From positions 25,008 through 89,007 of the forward strand of contig NZ_JBELAU010000019.1 in assembly GCF_040253585.1 (NCBI RefSeq): a stretch of DNA of 64,000 nt, given 5' to 3'. The DNA is from Emticicia sp040253585. GTDB taxonomy: Bacteria; Bacteroidota; Bacteroidia; Cytophagales; Spirosomataceae. Shown in pieces: positions 1 to 6,667 of the stretch; the first letter of the stretch is position 1, and each line of letters begins with the position of its first letter. Below the pieces are notes generated by a model. The model saw nothing but the letters and a program-made list of their open reading frames with translations, was not told where the DNA came from and did no database searches. The position numbers and the translations under genes are program-made.

Positions 1-1149
1 AAAAGACGAGACTTTCTGGCAGCGGCGGGTCTGGGTGGCGTTGCTTTAGCTACGCAAGGTTTAGCTTCGTGTGCCACTGGCCCCAAACTTTATGCCGATA
101 AAACTTACAATATCAGTCGAGGCTATCAGTTTATTCCAAAACTGAAACTTTCAAAAGACCGAATTATTAAGGAAACTGTTGGTTTGCGTCCGTTTCGTCC
201 GTCGGGGCCGAGAATTGAAAAAGTACAACTGGGCAACAAAACGATTGTCCATAATTACGGTCATGGTGGAAGCGGCTGGTCGCTCTCGTGGGGAACTGGA
301 AATTTGGCAAGAAATCTTGTAAAAGAAACCTATGAGAAGAAGATTGCTCTTTTGGGTTGCGGAACGGTCGGAATTGCTACTGCTACTTTATTGCAAGAAA
401 GTGGCTACGAAGTAACGATTTATACCAAAGATTTACCACCAAACGTGACTTCAAACTTGGCAACTGGTACTTGGTCGCCTGCATCAAGGGTTTGTGATAA
501 AGCGAAGGCAACGCCAGAGTTTGAAACAGTTTGGGAAGATGCTACTCGTTTTTCGTTTCGTCGCTTGCAAATGATGTTGGGCGTGGACGATATTGTGCAG
601 TGGACTGACGAATATTCGGTGCATAAATCAATACCGACTTCGACCGATGGAAATGGTGGGAAAGAAGTATTTCATATTGAAGGGCTTGCACCCAATTGGA
701 ACGAAATCAGTAGAAAAGACCATCCTTTCAAGGCAGATTTGGTGCGAAAAAGGAGTAATATGATTTTTAATATTCCAAGTTATTTGAATTTTCACCTCAA
801 TAATTTCTTGTTACGAGGTGGAAAACTGAAAATTCAAGAAATAAAAACCTTAGAAGAAATTGATGCTTTGCCCGAAAAAGTAGTAGTAAATTGCATGGGA
901 CTTGGAGCGAAATCGGTCTTTAATGATGAAGAAATTATGCCGGTTTCGGGACAATTGGCTTGCTTAATTCCACAAACTGAGGTCAATTATAAACTTACTA
1001 CGCAAGGAGCGTATTTTATTACCCGAAAAGATGGTATTTATCTGGGTGGAAATGGTATTGATGGCAGTTGGGATACCACGCCTAAAAGAGAACTTACCGA
1101 AAAATGGATTGATATTTTAATTGACTTAATGAAAGATATGAAAGGATAA
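1..1149 (+). CDS. Tat-exported D-amino-acid-oxidase-like FAD oxidoreductase, 5' partial
   Basis: The frame is open from base 1, so the start lies a few codons upstream. The visible N-terminus K-R-R-D-F-L followed by a hydrophobic run ending L-A-S-C looks like a twin-arginine signal with a lipobox, which suggests a Tat-exported lipoprotein. About residue 84 is HNYGHGGSGWSLSWG, the FAD-contacting signature normally near the C-terminus of D-amino-acid oxidases. About residue 119 is GCGTVG, the Rossmann dinucleotide motif normally at the extreme N-terminus, followed by the DAO-like ATGTWSP. The order is therefore inverted relative to the eukaryotic enzyme, as if circularly permuted. Family knowledge suggests oxidation of an amine or amino acid with FAD; the substrate is unknown. 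A terminator follows closely. Confidence 0.85.
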   Translation, partial: KRRDFLAAAGLGGVALATQGLASCATGPKLYADKTYNISRGYQFIPKLKLSKDRIIKETVGLRPFRPSGPRIEKVQLGNKTIVHNYGHGGSGWSLSWGTGNLARNLVKETYEKKIALLGCGTVGIATATLLQESGYEVTIYTKDLPPNVTSNLATGTWSPASRVCDKAKATPEFETVWEDATRFSFRRLQMMLGVDDIVQWTDEYSVHKSIPTSTDGNGGKEVFHIEGLAPNWNEISRKDHPFKADLVRKRSNMIFNIPSYLNFHLNNFLLRGGKLKIQEIKTLEEIDALPEKVVVNCMGLGAKSVFNDEEIMPVSGQLACLIPQTEVNYKLTTQGAYFITRKDGIYLGGNGIDGSWDTTPKRELTEKWIDILIDLMKDMKG

Positions 1150-1167
1150 AATTTTACGATAAACTGG

Positions 1168-1195
1168 AAGCCTTCCCATTCGGGAGGCTTTTTTG
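1168..1195 (+). terminator. rho-independent terminator after the oxidase gene
   Basis: AAGCCTTCCC and GGGAGGCTT pair around a short ATTC loop and are followed by a T run. It lies 18 bp after the stop codon of the oxidase gene. Confidence 0.8.
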
Positions 1196-1257
1196 TTTGC
1201 CACTAATATTGATAATGAGCCGTTTATGGAAAAATAGATCTGAATTAGAAGTGTGTA

Positions 1258-1288
1258 TTGCAAGGTATAGTGTATAACATTATATTTG
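1258..1288 (+). promoter_or_regulatory. Bacteroidetes-type promoter for the small secreted protein
   Basis: TTG at 1258-1260 and TATATTTG at 1281-1288 are separated by 20 bp, matching the Bacteroidetes -33/-7 consensus (TTTG, then TAnnTTTG). The start codon at 1330 lies about 40 bp downstream. Confidence 0.6.
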
Positions 1289-1329
1289 TTTTGAAATTAT
1301 GAAAATCTTTTAATTTAAACATTACACAA

Positions 1330-1710
1330 ATGAAAAAGCTCAGTTATTTACTTGGTTTACTTTTGTTGGCAACGATAGCTTCATTGCCATTTTTGAAAAA
1401 AGAGTTAAAGGGCGATAATATCAAAGTTTCGGTCAATGAAACAAAAGAAGAATATCGCTTTGAGGCTCATTTCAATAAAGATAAATCAGATGCCGTGTCG
1501 GAATACATGGATGATTATTTAGACCAAAAAATCTTTGAAAATGCCCAAGTTGATGCCGCAATGAGGCTTAATGACGGTACACAAATTTATGCCAAAACCG
1601 ATGAGGGCGAAGTGAAAATTAGGTTAGATAAGCAATTAAACTCAAGAGAATCTTATGAAAAAATCAAGAAAATGGGAGAGGGGATAAAGCGAATTTTGAC
1701 AAAGAAATAA
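1330..1710 (+). CDS. small secreted protein of unknown function
   Basis: I do not recognise the family. The 126-residue product starts with two lysines and a leucine-rich hydrophobic stretch (residues 6-22) that reads as a Sec signal peptide or N-terminal anchor. The rest is charged and lysine/glutamate-rich, without cysteines or an obvious catalytic motif. It has its own consensus promoter, so it is probably a real monocistronic gene. It could be a periplasmic PepSY-like or beta-structured protein, but nothing in the sequence decides this. The ThuA-like gene begins 37 bp downstream. Confidence 0.65.
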   Translation: MKKLSYLLGLLLLATIASLPFLKKELKGDNIKVSVNETKEEYRFEAHFNKDKSDAVSEYMDDYLDQKIFENAQVDAAMRLNDGTQIYAKTDEGEVKIRLDKQLNSRESYEKIKKMGEGIKRILTKK

Positions 1711-1747
1711 GCATTTTAGGTGTATATTTGGGCAAAAACTACAAACT

Positions 1748-2575
1748 ATGACAATCCTAAGAAAAATCACATTTAGTCTTATTCTTTCTGTGTTCATTCT
1801 TGATGTTTTTGCCCAAAAAATGCCTCAATTCAAGGTAATTGCTTTTTATAGGGCCAAAAACGACAAAGCTCACATCAGTTTTGTGCATGAAGCCAATCGT
1901 TGGTTTCCTGCTGTGGCTCAGAAATATAATTTCAGTTATGATTCGACTGATAATTGGGCGAACCTTAATCCCGAATTTCTTTCAAAATATCAGATTGTAC
2001 TTTTCTTAGATACTCGTCCCGAAGATAAAGCCCAACGAGCGGCTTTTCAGCGATATATTGAAAATGGCGGAGCTTGGATTGGCTTCCATTTTGCGGCCTT
2101 TGCTCTCAATAATTCTACTTATAATCAAGATTGGGATTGGTATCACAATCAGTTTTTGGGCTCTGGACAATACAAAAGCAATACTTGGCGACCAACTTCG
2201 GCCATTTTACGAGTAGAAGACTCGAAACATCCTGCTACAAAAAAACTTCCCGAAACCTTCAAATCTTCGCCTAACGAATGGTACAGATGGGAAAATGATT
2301 TACGCCAAAATAAAGACATAAAAGTACTTTTATCTATTGATCCAAGTAGTTTTCCGCTCGGAACTGGCCCAAAAGCCCACGAAATTTGGCATAGTGGCGA
2401 TTATCCCGTGGTTTGGACGAATAAAAATTACCGAATGCTCTACGTAAATATGGGGCATAACGACATCGACTACGAAAACAAAACCAATAAGGAATTATCG
2501 TTTCAGTTTGTCAACGAAACTCAAAATCAGCTGATTATCAATGCTTTACTTTGGTTGGGAATAGGCAAGAAATAA
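1748..2575 (+). CDS. ThuA-like domain protein, exported
   Basis: The 275-residue product has a signal peptide (cleavage probably near the V-F-A-Q at residues 20-23) followed by a ThuA-like fold. Recognisable parts are the N-terminal strand KVIAFYRAKNDKAHISFVHE, the central GGAWIGFHFA segment characteristic of the class-I-glutamine-amidotransferase-like ThuA group, and the late HEIWHSGDYPVVWTNKN and YVNMGHND segments. ThuA-like proteins in Bacteroidetes commonly accompany glycoside and keto-sugar catabolism genes, but the reaction is not well established. A TATATTTG box at 1723-1730 could be its -7 element, although no well-spaced -33 is visible. Confidence 0.8.
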   Translation: MTILRKITFSLILSVFILDVFAQKMPQFKVIAFYRAKNDKAHISFVHEANRWFPAVAQKYNFSYDSTDNWANLNPEFLSKYQIVLFLDTRPEDKAQRAAFQRYIENGGAWIGFHFAAFALNNSTYNQDWDWYHNQFLGSGQYKSNTWRPTSAILRVEDSKHPATKKLPETFKSSPNEWYRWENDLRQNKDIKVLLSIDPSSFPLGTGPKAHEIWHSGDYPVVWTNKNYRMLYVNMGHNDIDYENKTNKELSFQFVNETQNQLIINALLWLGIGKK

Positions 2576-2603
2576 TTTTTTTAGAATATTTTTAAGAAAA
2601 CGC

Positions 2604-2636
2604 TTGACTCTAACCTTAGGTCATAGTCTATGTTTG
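2604..2636 (+). promoter_or_regulatory. promoter with MerR-type operator in the spacer
   Basis: TTG at 2604-2606 and TATGTTTG at 2629-2636 form a Bacteroidetes promoter with a long 22-bp spacer. The spacer is filled by an imperfect palindrome at 2606-2628, left arm GACTCTAACCT and right arm AGGTCATAGTC, in which 9 of 11 positions are complementary. An operator between elongated promoter elements is the hallmark of MerR-family control, and the next gene encodes a MerR regulator, so autoregulation is inferred. Confidence 0.75.
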
Positions 2637-2664
2637 TAGAGTCAATGATTATTATTCAAAGGAA

Positions 2665-3435
2665 ATGCAAAAGTATTCGGTTAAACAGTTGGCAAAATTG
2701 GCAGGAGTAAGCGTACGAACACTCCATGTTTATGATAAAATGGGTTTGCTCAAACCATTAGCCCGCACTGAGGCCAAGTATCGGTTATATGGAAAACAAG
2801 AATTGCTTCGACTTCAGCAAATATTGTTTTACAAAGAGCTTGATTTTCAATTACAAGAAATTGCACAAATCTTAGATGACAAAGATTTTGATGTGATGGA
2901 TTCGCTCAAAAATCATAAAATAAACCTAAGAGCCAAGCAGGATAGATTAGCAACTTTGATACTAACGATTGACAAAACAATTGAAAACCTAAAAAAAGAT
3001 ACTGTTATGTCAAATCCAGCTGAATTATACGAGGGTTTATCTGCCGAAAAAGCCCAGTCGTATCGCACAGAAGCCATTGAAAAATATGGCGAAGAAGTTT
3101 ATAAATCTGAAAAGACATTATTGAAACTGACCAAACCTCAGATTGCCGAACTAAAAACTGAACAGCTTGAAATTGCTCAAAAACTATTCTCATTAATGCA
3201 CAAAAGCATTGAAAGTGAGCAAGTTCAGACTCAAATTGCTCAACACTATGAGAACATCCGTAAATTTTGGGGAACTCATGGTTCGGCAGATTCTCAGGCC
3301 GAAGCCTACGCTGGTTTAGGTCAGTTGTACGTTGATGATGAACGTTTTACGATGATTGATGGCAAATCTCACCCAGAATATGCTTTATTTCTGAGCAAAG
3401 CAATGAAATATTTTGCAGAAAATCGTTTAAAATAA
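2665..3435 (+). CDS. MerR-family regulator with TipAS-like ligand-binding domain
   Basis: The 256-residue product has a MerR winged helix at residues 1-70 (KYSVKQLAKLAGVSVRTLHV, then the wing YRLYG), a coiled-coil dimerisation helix around 75-110, and a C-terminal helical domain from about 120 that resembles TipAS, the antibiotic-sensing domain of TipA and Mta-type activators (SAEKAQSYRTEAIEKYGEE; late YAGLGQLYVDDERFTMID). Such proteins bind thiopeptides or other amphipathic drugs and activate promoters by untwisting long spacers. Here the palindrome in its own promoter supports autoregulation. No drug pump lies next to it. The ATG at 2665 is preceded by AAAGGAA. Confidence 0.85.
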   Translation: MQKYSVKQLAKLAGVSVRTLHVYDKMGLLKPLARTEAKYRLYGKQELLRLQQILFYKELDFQLQEIAQILDDKDFDVMDSLKNHKINLRAKQDRLATLILTIDKTIENLKKDTVMSNPAELYEGLSAEKAQSYRTEAIEKYGEEVYKSEKTLLKLTKPQIAELKTEQLEIAQKLFSLMHKSIESEQVQTQIAQHYENIRKFWGTHGSADSQAEAYAGLGQLYVDDERFTMIDGKSHPEYALFLSKAMKYFAENRLK

Positions 3436-3444
3436 GTTTCTCTT

Positions 3445-3486
3445 ACGCCTTTTTCTATCAATGTTTTAGAAGAAGGCGTTTTTTTA
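3445..3486 (+). terminator. rho-independent terminator after merR-type gene
   Basis: ACGCCTTTTTCT and AGAAGAAGGCGT pair with one mismatch, followed by a run of seven T. It sits about 10 bp after the stop codon. Confidence 0.8.
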
Positions 3487-3653
3487 TGTGAAATTTTGTG
3501 AGAATATGTTTTTGTCTTTTACTAAACTGTTGTTTATAAGTGATTTAATTTGGTTTTGAAAGGCTCGAAAATCAACGTTTGTCAATAGTTTTTGATTTAT
3601 TTTCTGCTCAAAAAATTAACAAATAAAAGGGCTTTGAAATTAAATTTTCGGTA

Positions 3654-3698
3654 TGTGATAAATGTCACTAAAAATCAATTTTTCATGTTTGATATTTG
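3654..3698 (+). promoter_or_regulatory. CRP/FNR-like box and possible -7 element before the sulfur operon
   Basis: TGTGA-N6-TCACT at 3654-3669 contains a perfect GTGA/TCAC dyad, the half-site spacing used by CRP/FNR-family activators. GATATTTG at 3691-3698 is a near match to the TAnnTTTG -7 box, and there is no TTTG at the expected -33 position. If transcription starts near 3703, the dyad is centred about 41 bp upstream, the class II activator position. The rest of the 307-bp gap (3436-3742) holds only the upstream terminator and A+T-rich sequence. Confidence 0.5.
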
Positions 3699-3742
3699 TG
3701 TTGTTAAAATGATTCTACCTCTAAAATTAAAACAACAAACAA

Positions 3743-3952
3743 ATGAAAGCAAACATGGGAACTGTTGACAAAGTAGTCAGAATACTTGTCGCAATCGTCA
3801 TTATCGGTTTATATTTTGCCAATCAAATCACAGGCACGGCTGCTATTATTTTATTGGTTATTGCTGGAGCATTTATCCTGACCAGCTTCATGAGCTTCTG
3901 CCCATTATACTTGCCGTTAGGTATTTCTACTCGCAAAAAAGAAGGAAAATAA
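3743..3952 (+). CDS. YgaP-like DUF2892 inner-membrane protein
   Basis: This 69-residue protein has two membrane segments (about residues 10-27 and 30-52) and the DUF2892 pattern: an N-terminal MGTVDKVVR and a C-terminal FCPLYLPLGIST. DUF2892 is the membrane part of rhodanese YgaP in E. coli and is typically encoded next to rhodaneses, as here. It is the first gene of the operon, and the next gene starts 5 bp later. The cysteine in FCPLY is conserved in the family, and a role in handling membrane-associated sulfur is inferred. Confidence 0.85.
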   Translation: MKANMGTVDKVVRILVAIVIIGLYFANQITGTAAIILLVIAGAFILTSFMSFCPLYLPLGISTRKKEGK

Positions 3953-3957
3953 ACAAC

Positions 3958-4149
3958 ATGAATTTCATCAATAACAATAAATTAACCATCATCGGAGTCG
4001 TTGTCGGAGCGATTGGTGGCTATCTCTACTATCATTATGTAGGTTGTGGAAGTGGCACTTGCTCAATAACTTCCAAACCACTCAATAGTACGCTTTACGG
4101 TGCTGTGATGGGTAGTTTATTTTTTAATATTTTCAAGAAAGAATCATGA
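3958..4149 (+). CDS. small membrane protein, DUF6132-like
   Basis: The 63-residue protein has an N-terminal membrane helix (residues 8-27), a cysteine-containing loop YVGCGSGTCSI and a second hydrophobic segment near 45-58. I recognise the pattern HYVGCGSGTCSITS-KPLNSTLYGA from a Bacteroidetes family usually labelled DUF6132, found next to DUF2892 and rhodanese genes. The two cysteines, five residues apart, could carry persulfide or metal. Its stop codon overlaps the next start (ATGA at 4146-4149), implying translational coupling. Confidence 0.8.
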   Translation: MNFINNNKLTIIGVVVGAIGGYLYYHYVGCGSGTCSITSKPLNSTLYGAVMGSLFFNIFKKES

Positions 4150-4418
4150 AAACCGAAGAAATAATCATTGCCAACTTGAAATGTAATGGCTGTGCCAGTA
4201 CAATCAAAAAAGAAATAGCTGCTCTAAGTGGCGTAAAAGAAGTAACGGTTGATGTGGAAAAAGATGCCGTAAAGGTAACTTATGAAAACATTGGCAGAGA
4301 AAGTATCATCAATAAACTTCATTCGTTGGGGTATCCAGAAGCGACCGAGAAAAACGGTTTGTTGTTGCAAATCAAAAGCTACGGAAGCTGTATGGTAGGT
4401 CGAATCAATAATCTATAA
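4146..4418 (+). CDS. heavy-metal-associated (HMA) domain protein
   Basis: This 90-residue ferredoxin-like protein carries the HMA metal site C-N-G-C at about residues 13-16 (LKCNGCASTIKKEI) and the second-half pattern KLHSLGYPE. Members of the family bind Cu(I) or other soft metals through the two cysteines. A further cysteine lies in the C-terminal extension YGSCMVGR. Its place in a rhodanese operon rather than beside a copper ATPase suggests thiol or sulfane-sulfur chemistry, or metal buffering linked to it; this is inference. It overlaps the previous gene by 4 bp. Confidence 0.85.
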   Translation: MKTEEIIIANLKCNGCASTIKKEIAALSGVKEVTVDVEKDAVKVTYENIGRESIINKLHSLGYPEATEKNGLLLQIKSYGSCMVGRINNL

Positions 4419-4429
4419 ATCATACTAAA

Positions 4430-4717
4430 ATGACTATCGAAGAAATAATCCAAGAAAAGAAAGGCACAATCGTAGATGTACGAACTCCCGAAGAATTTCG
4501 TGGTGGACACGCAGCAGGAGCTGTAAATATTCCTTTAAACGAAGTTCCATATCGTGTCGAAGACCTAAAAGCCTTAGCTGCTCCAGTAGTTTTATGCTGT
4601 GCATCGGGCAATCGAAGTGGACAAGCCCACCGTTTTCTTCAACATCACGGCCTTGAGTGCTATAATGGTGGCTCGTGGCTTGATGTAAATTATTATCAAT
4701 CTTTAGCAAGGGCATAA
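4430..4717 (+). CDS. single-domain rhodanese (sulfurtransferase) 1
   Basis: The 95-residue protein is one complete rhodanese domain: IVDVRTPEEFRGGHAAGAVN (CH2A-type) and active-site loop VVLCCASGNRSGQA. The six-residue CASGNR loop, whose cysteine takes up sulfane sulfur, is of the PspE/GlpE size. It lacks a signal peptide, so it is cytoplasmic. Sulfur is presumably passed between this protein, its sister gene 1 bp downstream and the other operon members. Confidence 0.9.
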   Translation: MTIEEIIQEKKGTIVDVRTPEEFRGGHAAGAVNIPLNEVPYRVEDLKALAAPVVLCCASGNRSGQAHRFLQHHGLECYNGGSWLDVNYYQSLARA

Positions 4718-4718
4718 A

Positions 4719-5036
4719 ATGTTAGATACACTCAAAAACCTATTCGGATTTGGTCCAAAAGTCGATTATGCTGAGTTGGTGAAACAAGGTGCAATTATTT
4801 TAGATGTGAGAAGTGCAGGTGAGTTTTCGAGTGGACACATCAAAGGGGCTATCAATATTTCGGTCGATTCTCTGGGGCGAAATCTTAGCAAACTTAAAGA
4901 TAAAAACAAACCGATTATTACGTGCTGTGCATCGGGTATGCGTAGTGCATCGGCCAAAAATATCCTTACATCAAATGGTTATACCCAAGTTTACAACGGT
5001 GGAAGTTGGGGAAGCCTACAATATAAATTAAGATGA
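4719..5036 (+). CDS. single-domain rhodanese (sulfurtransferase) 2
   Basis: This 105-residue paralogue of the preceding rhodanese has LDVRSAGEFSSGHIKGAIN and active-site loop ITCCASGMRSASA; the CASGMR loop holds the catalytic cysteine. The N-terminal 20 residues (LDTLKNLFGFGPKVDYAEL) form a short extension seen in Bacteroidetes rhodaneses. It starts 1 bp after the previous stop and its stop overlaps the next start (ATGA), so the genes are co-translated. Confidence 0.9.
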   Translation: MLDTLKNLFGFGPKVDYAELVKQGAIILDVRSAGEFSSGHIKGAINISVDSLGRNLSKLKDKNKPIITCCASGMRSASAKNILTSNGYTQVYNGGSWGSLQYKLR

Positions 5037-5275
5037 ATAAAGAAACATTACTCACCAATTGGCATTTTATACGTTGGTTGAGACTGGGCATGGGGCTTTA
5101 TGCTACCGTGGTGGCATTGCAGCTACATGATCCACTTTCAGGTTTTATTGCGGTTTTGTTTTTGTTTCAAGCGGCTACAAATACAGGGTGCTGTGGAGCA
5201 GGAGGATGTGCCGTGCCGAGTTCAAAAAGGAGTTCGGCAGAAGTAAAAGAAATTGATTTTGAAGAAGTAAAATAA
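5033..5275 (+). CDS. small cysteine-rich membrane protein in the sulfur operon
   Basis: The 80-residue protein has one or two hydrophobic stretches (about residues 20-32 and 37-50) followed by NTGCCGAGGCAVPSS, a compact three-cysteine motif, and a charged tail. I recognise no named family beyond similar small proteins beside rhodaneses. The membrane-proximal cysteines and the operon position suggest a sulfur- or metal-relay partner; this is inference. It overlaps the previous gene by 4 bp and precedes the OsmC gene by 8 bp. Confidence 0.75.
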   Translation: MNKETLLTNWHFIRWLRLGMGLYATVVALQLHDPLSGFIAVLFLFQAATNTGCCGAGGCAVPSSKRSSAEVKEIDFEEVK

Positions 5276-5283
5276 AAAATAAA

Positions 5284-5721
5284 ATGGAACCACACTATTT
5301 TAATGTAAATCTGAGCTGGATTTCAGACCGAAAAGGCGAAATGTCTTCGCCCGAATTAGATGATGTAATCGAAGTGGCCACTCCGCCGCCATTTCCGAAG
5401 GGAATCGATGGCGTTTGGTCGCCAGAGCATTTGCTTACGGCTGCCGTAAATAGCTGTTTTATGACGACATTTCTGGCCGTAGCCGAAAACTCAAAACTGG
5501 ATTTTGAACTTTTCGATTGCAAAGCCAAAGGAATACTGGAACAAGTAGAAGGAAAGTTTCTGATGACAGAAGTGATTCTCGAACCAACGTTGGTTATCAA
5601 TAAAGAAACCGATAAAGACCGTGCCGAGCGAATTTTACAAAAATCGGAAGCCGCTTGCTTGATTTCAAATTCAATCAAATCGAAAGTTTCGATGATTGCT
5701 AATATCCAATTTTTAAACTAA
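5284..5721 (+). CDS. OsmC/Ohr-family protein
   Basis: The 145-residue product matches OsmC: GVWSPEHLLTAAVNSCFMTT contains the first redox cysteine and SEAACLISNS the second. OsmC/Ohr enzymes reduce organic hydroperoxides with these two cysteines, and members of the YhfA/OsmC group also occur in sulfur-transfer operons. The length is normal, there is no signal peptide, and it is predicted cytoplasmic. Its stop codon is immediately adjacent to the start of the downstream rhodanese-thioredoxin gene. Confidence 0.9.
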   Translation: MEPHYFNVNLSWISDRKGEMSSPELDDVIEVATPPPFPKGIDGVWSPEHLLTAAVNSCFMTTFLAVAENSKLDFELFDCKAKGILEQVEGKFLMTEVILEPTLVINKETDKDRAERILQKSEAACLISNSIKSKVSMIANIQFLN

Positions 5722-6438
5722 ATGAAAAAATATATCACTGTTGCCCTGATCACTTTTACGGTTATTCTGAATAGCTGTTCTACTGGTCAATCGCAGAAAG
5801 CAAAAGCTAATTTAACGGCCGTCGAATTTTCCGAGAAAATCAAAGAATTACCCAATGCTCCCGTAATTGATGTGCGTACCCCCGTTGAGTTTTCGAGTGG
5901 ACATTTACAAAATGCTCAAAATATAGATATTAGTGGCAGTGATTTTAAGCAACAAATCGAAACGCTGGATAAATCGAAACCCGTATTTGTCTATTGTTTA
6001 AGCGGTGGGCGAAGTGCCTCGGCGGCAAGTGCCATGCGAGAAGCTGGTTTCAACGAAGTTTACGAATTAGATGGTGGCATAATGAAGTGGCGAGGAGCAA
6101 ACCTTCCCGAAACTACAAGCTTAGCAAAGCCTAAAGCCACAGGCATGAGCAAAGCCGATTACGAGAAATTATTCGATACCGACAAAGTTGTTTTGGTAGA
6201 TTTCTATGCCGATTGGTGTGGACCATGCAAGCAAATGAAACCTGATATTGACGCAATTACCAAAGAAATGGCTGATAAAGTGACGGTTGTACGAATTAAT
6301 GCCGATGATAATGTTGAGCTCTGCAAAGAACTTCAAATTGATGCTTTGCCTACGATAAAGGTCTATAAAAATAAAGCCTTGACTTGGACTGATGTTGGTT
6401 TTATTGATAAAGCTGGAATGATGGCAAAAATTCAATGA
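5722..6438 (+). CDS. lipoprotein fusing rhodanese and thioredoxin domains
   Basis: This 238-residue protein has a lipoprotein signal (LNSC, acylated Cys near residue 19), a rhodanese domain at about 30-130 (IDVRTPVEFSSGHLQNAQNI; active loop VYCLSGGRSASA) and a thioredoxin domain at about 138-238 with the redox motif in DWCGPCKQMKPD. A covalently joined sulfur donor and dithiol reductase would let persulfide formed on the rhodanese cysteine be reduced by the neighbouring thioredoxin. The lipobox places it in the periplasm or on the outer membrane, unlike the cytoplasmic members upstream. It is the last gene of the operon and is followed by a strong terminator. Confidence 0.92.
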   Translation: MKKYITVALITFTVILNSCSTGQSQKAKANLTAVEFSEKIKELPNAPVIDVRTPVEFSSGHLQNAQNIDISGSDFKQQIETLDKSKPVFVYCLSGGRSASAASAMREAGFNEVYELDGGIMKWRGANLPETTSLAKPKATGMSKADYEKLFDTDKVVLVDFYADWCGPCKQMKPDIDAITKEMADKVTVVRINADDNVELCKELQIDALPTIKVYKNKALTWTDVGFIDKAGMMAKIQ

Positions 6439-6457
6439 TAATCTGTCAAAGTATTTT

Positions 6458-6497
6458 AACTCCTTCAAAGAAAAAATCTTTGAAGGAGTTTTGTTTT
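6458..6497 (+). terminator. rho-independent terminator closing the sulfur operon
   Basis: A perfect 14-bp stem, AACTCCTTCAAAGA with TCTTTGAAGGAGTT, encloses a 5-base A loop and is followed by TTTTGTTTT. Confidence 0.9.
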
Positions 6498-6667
6498 GGA
6501 ATCTGTATATATGAAAGAAAAAGCTCAAATATTGTACTATATTTATTTTTCATATTAAATTATTTGTTTTTTTATTTAAAATATTGAATAATCAAACTTT
6601 TTATGTAAAGCATTGATTAATTTTATAGTTCTTTATTAATTATTGTTTAACAAACTAAAACTTACGA

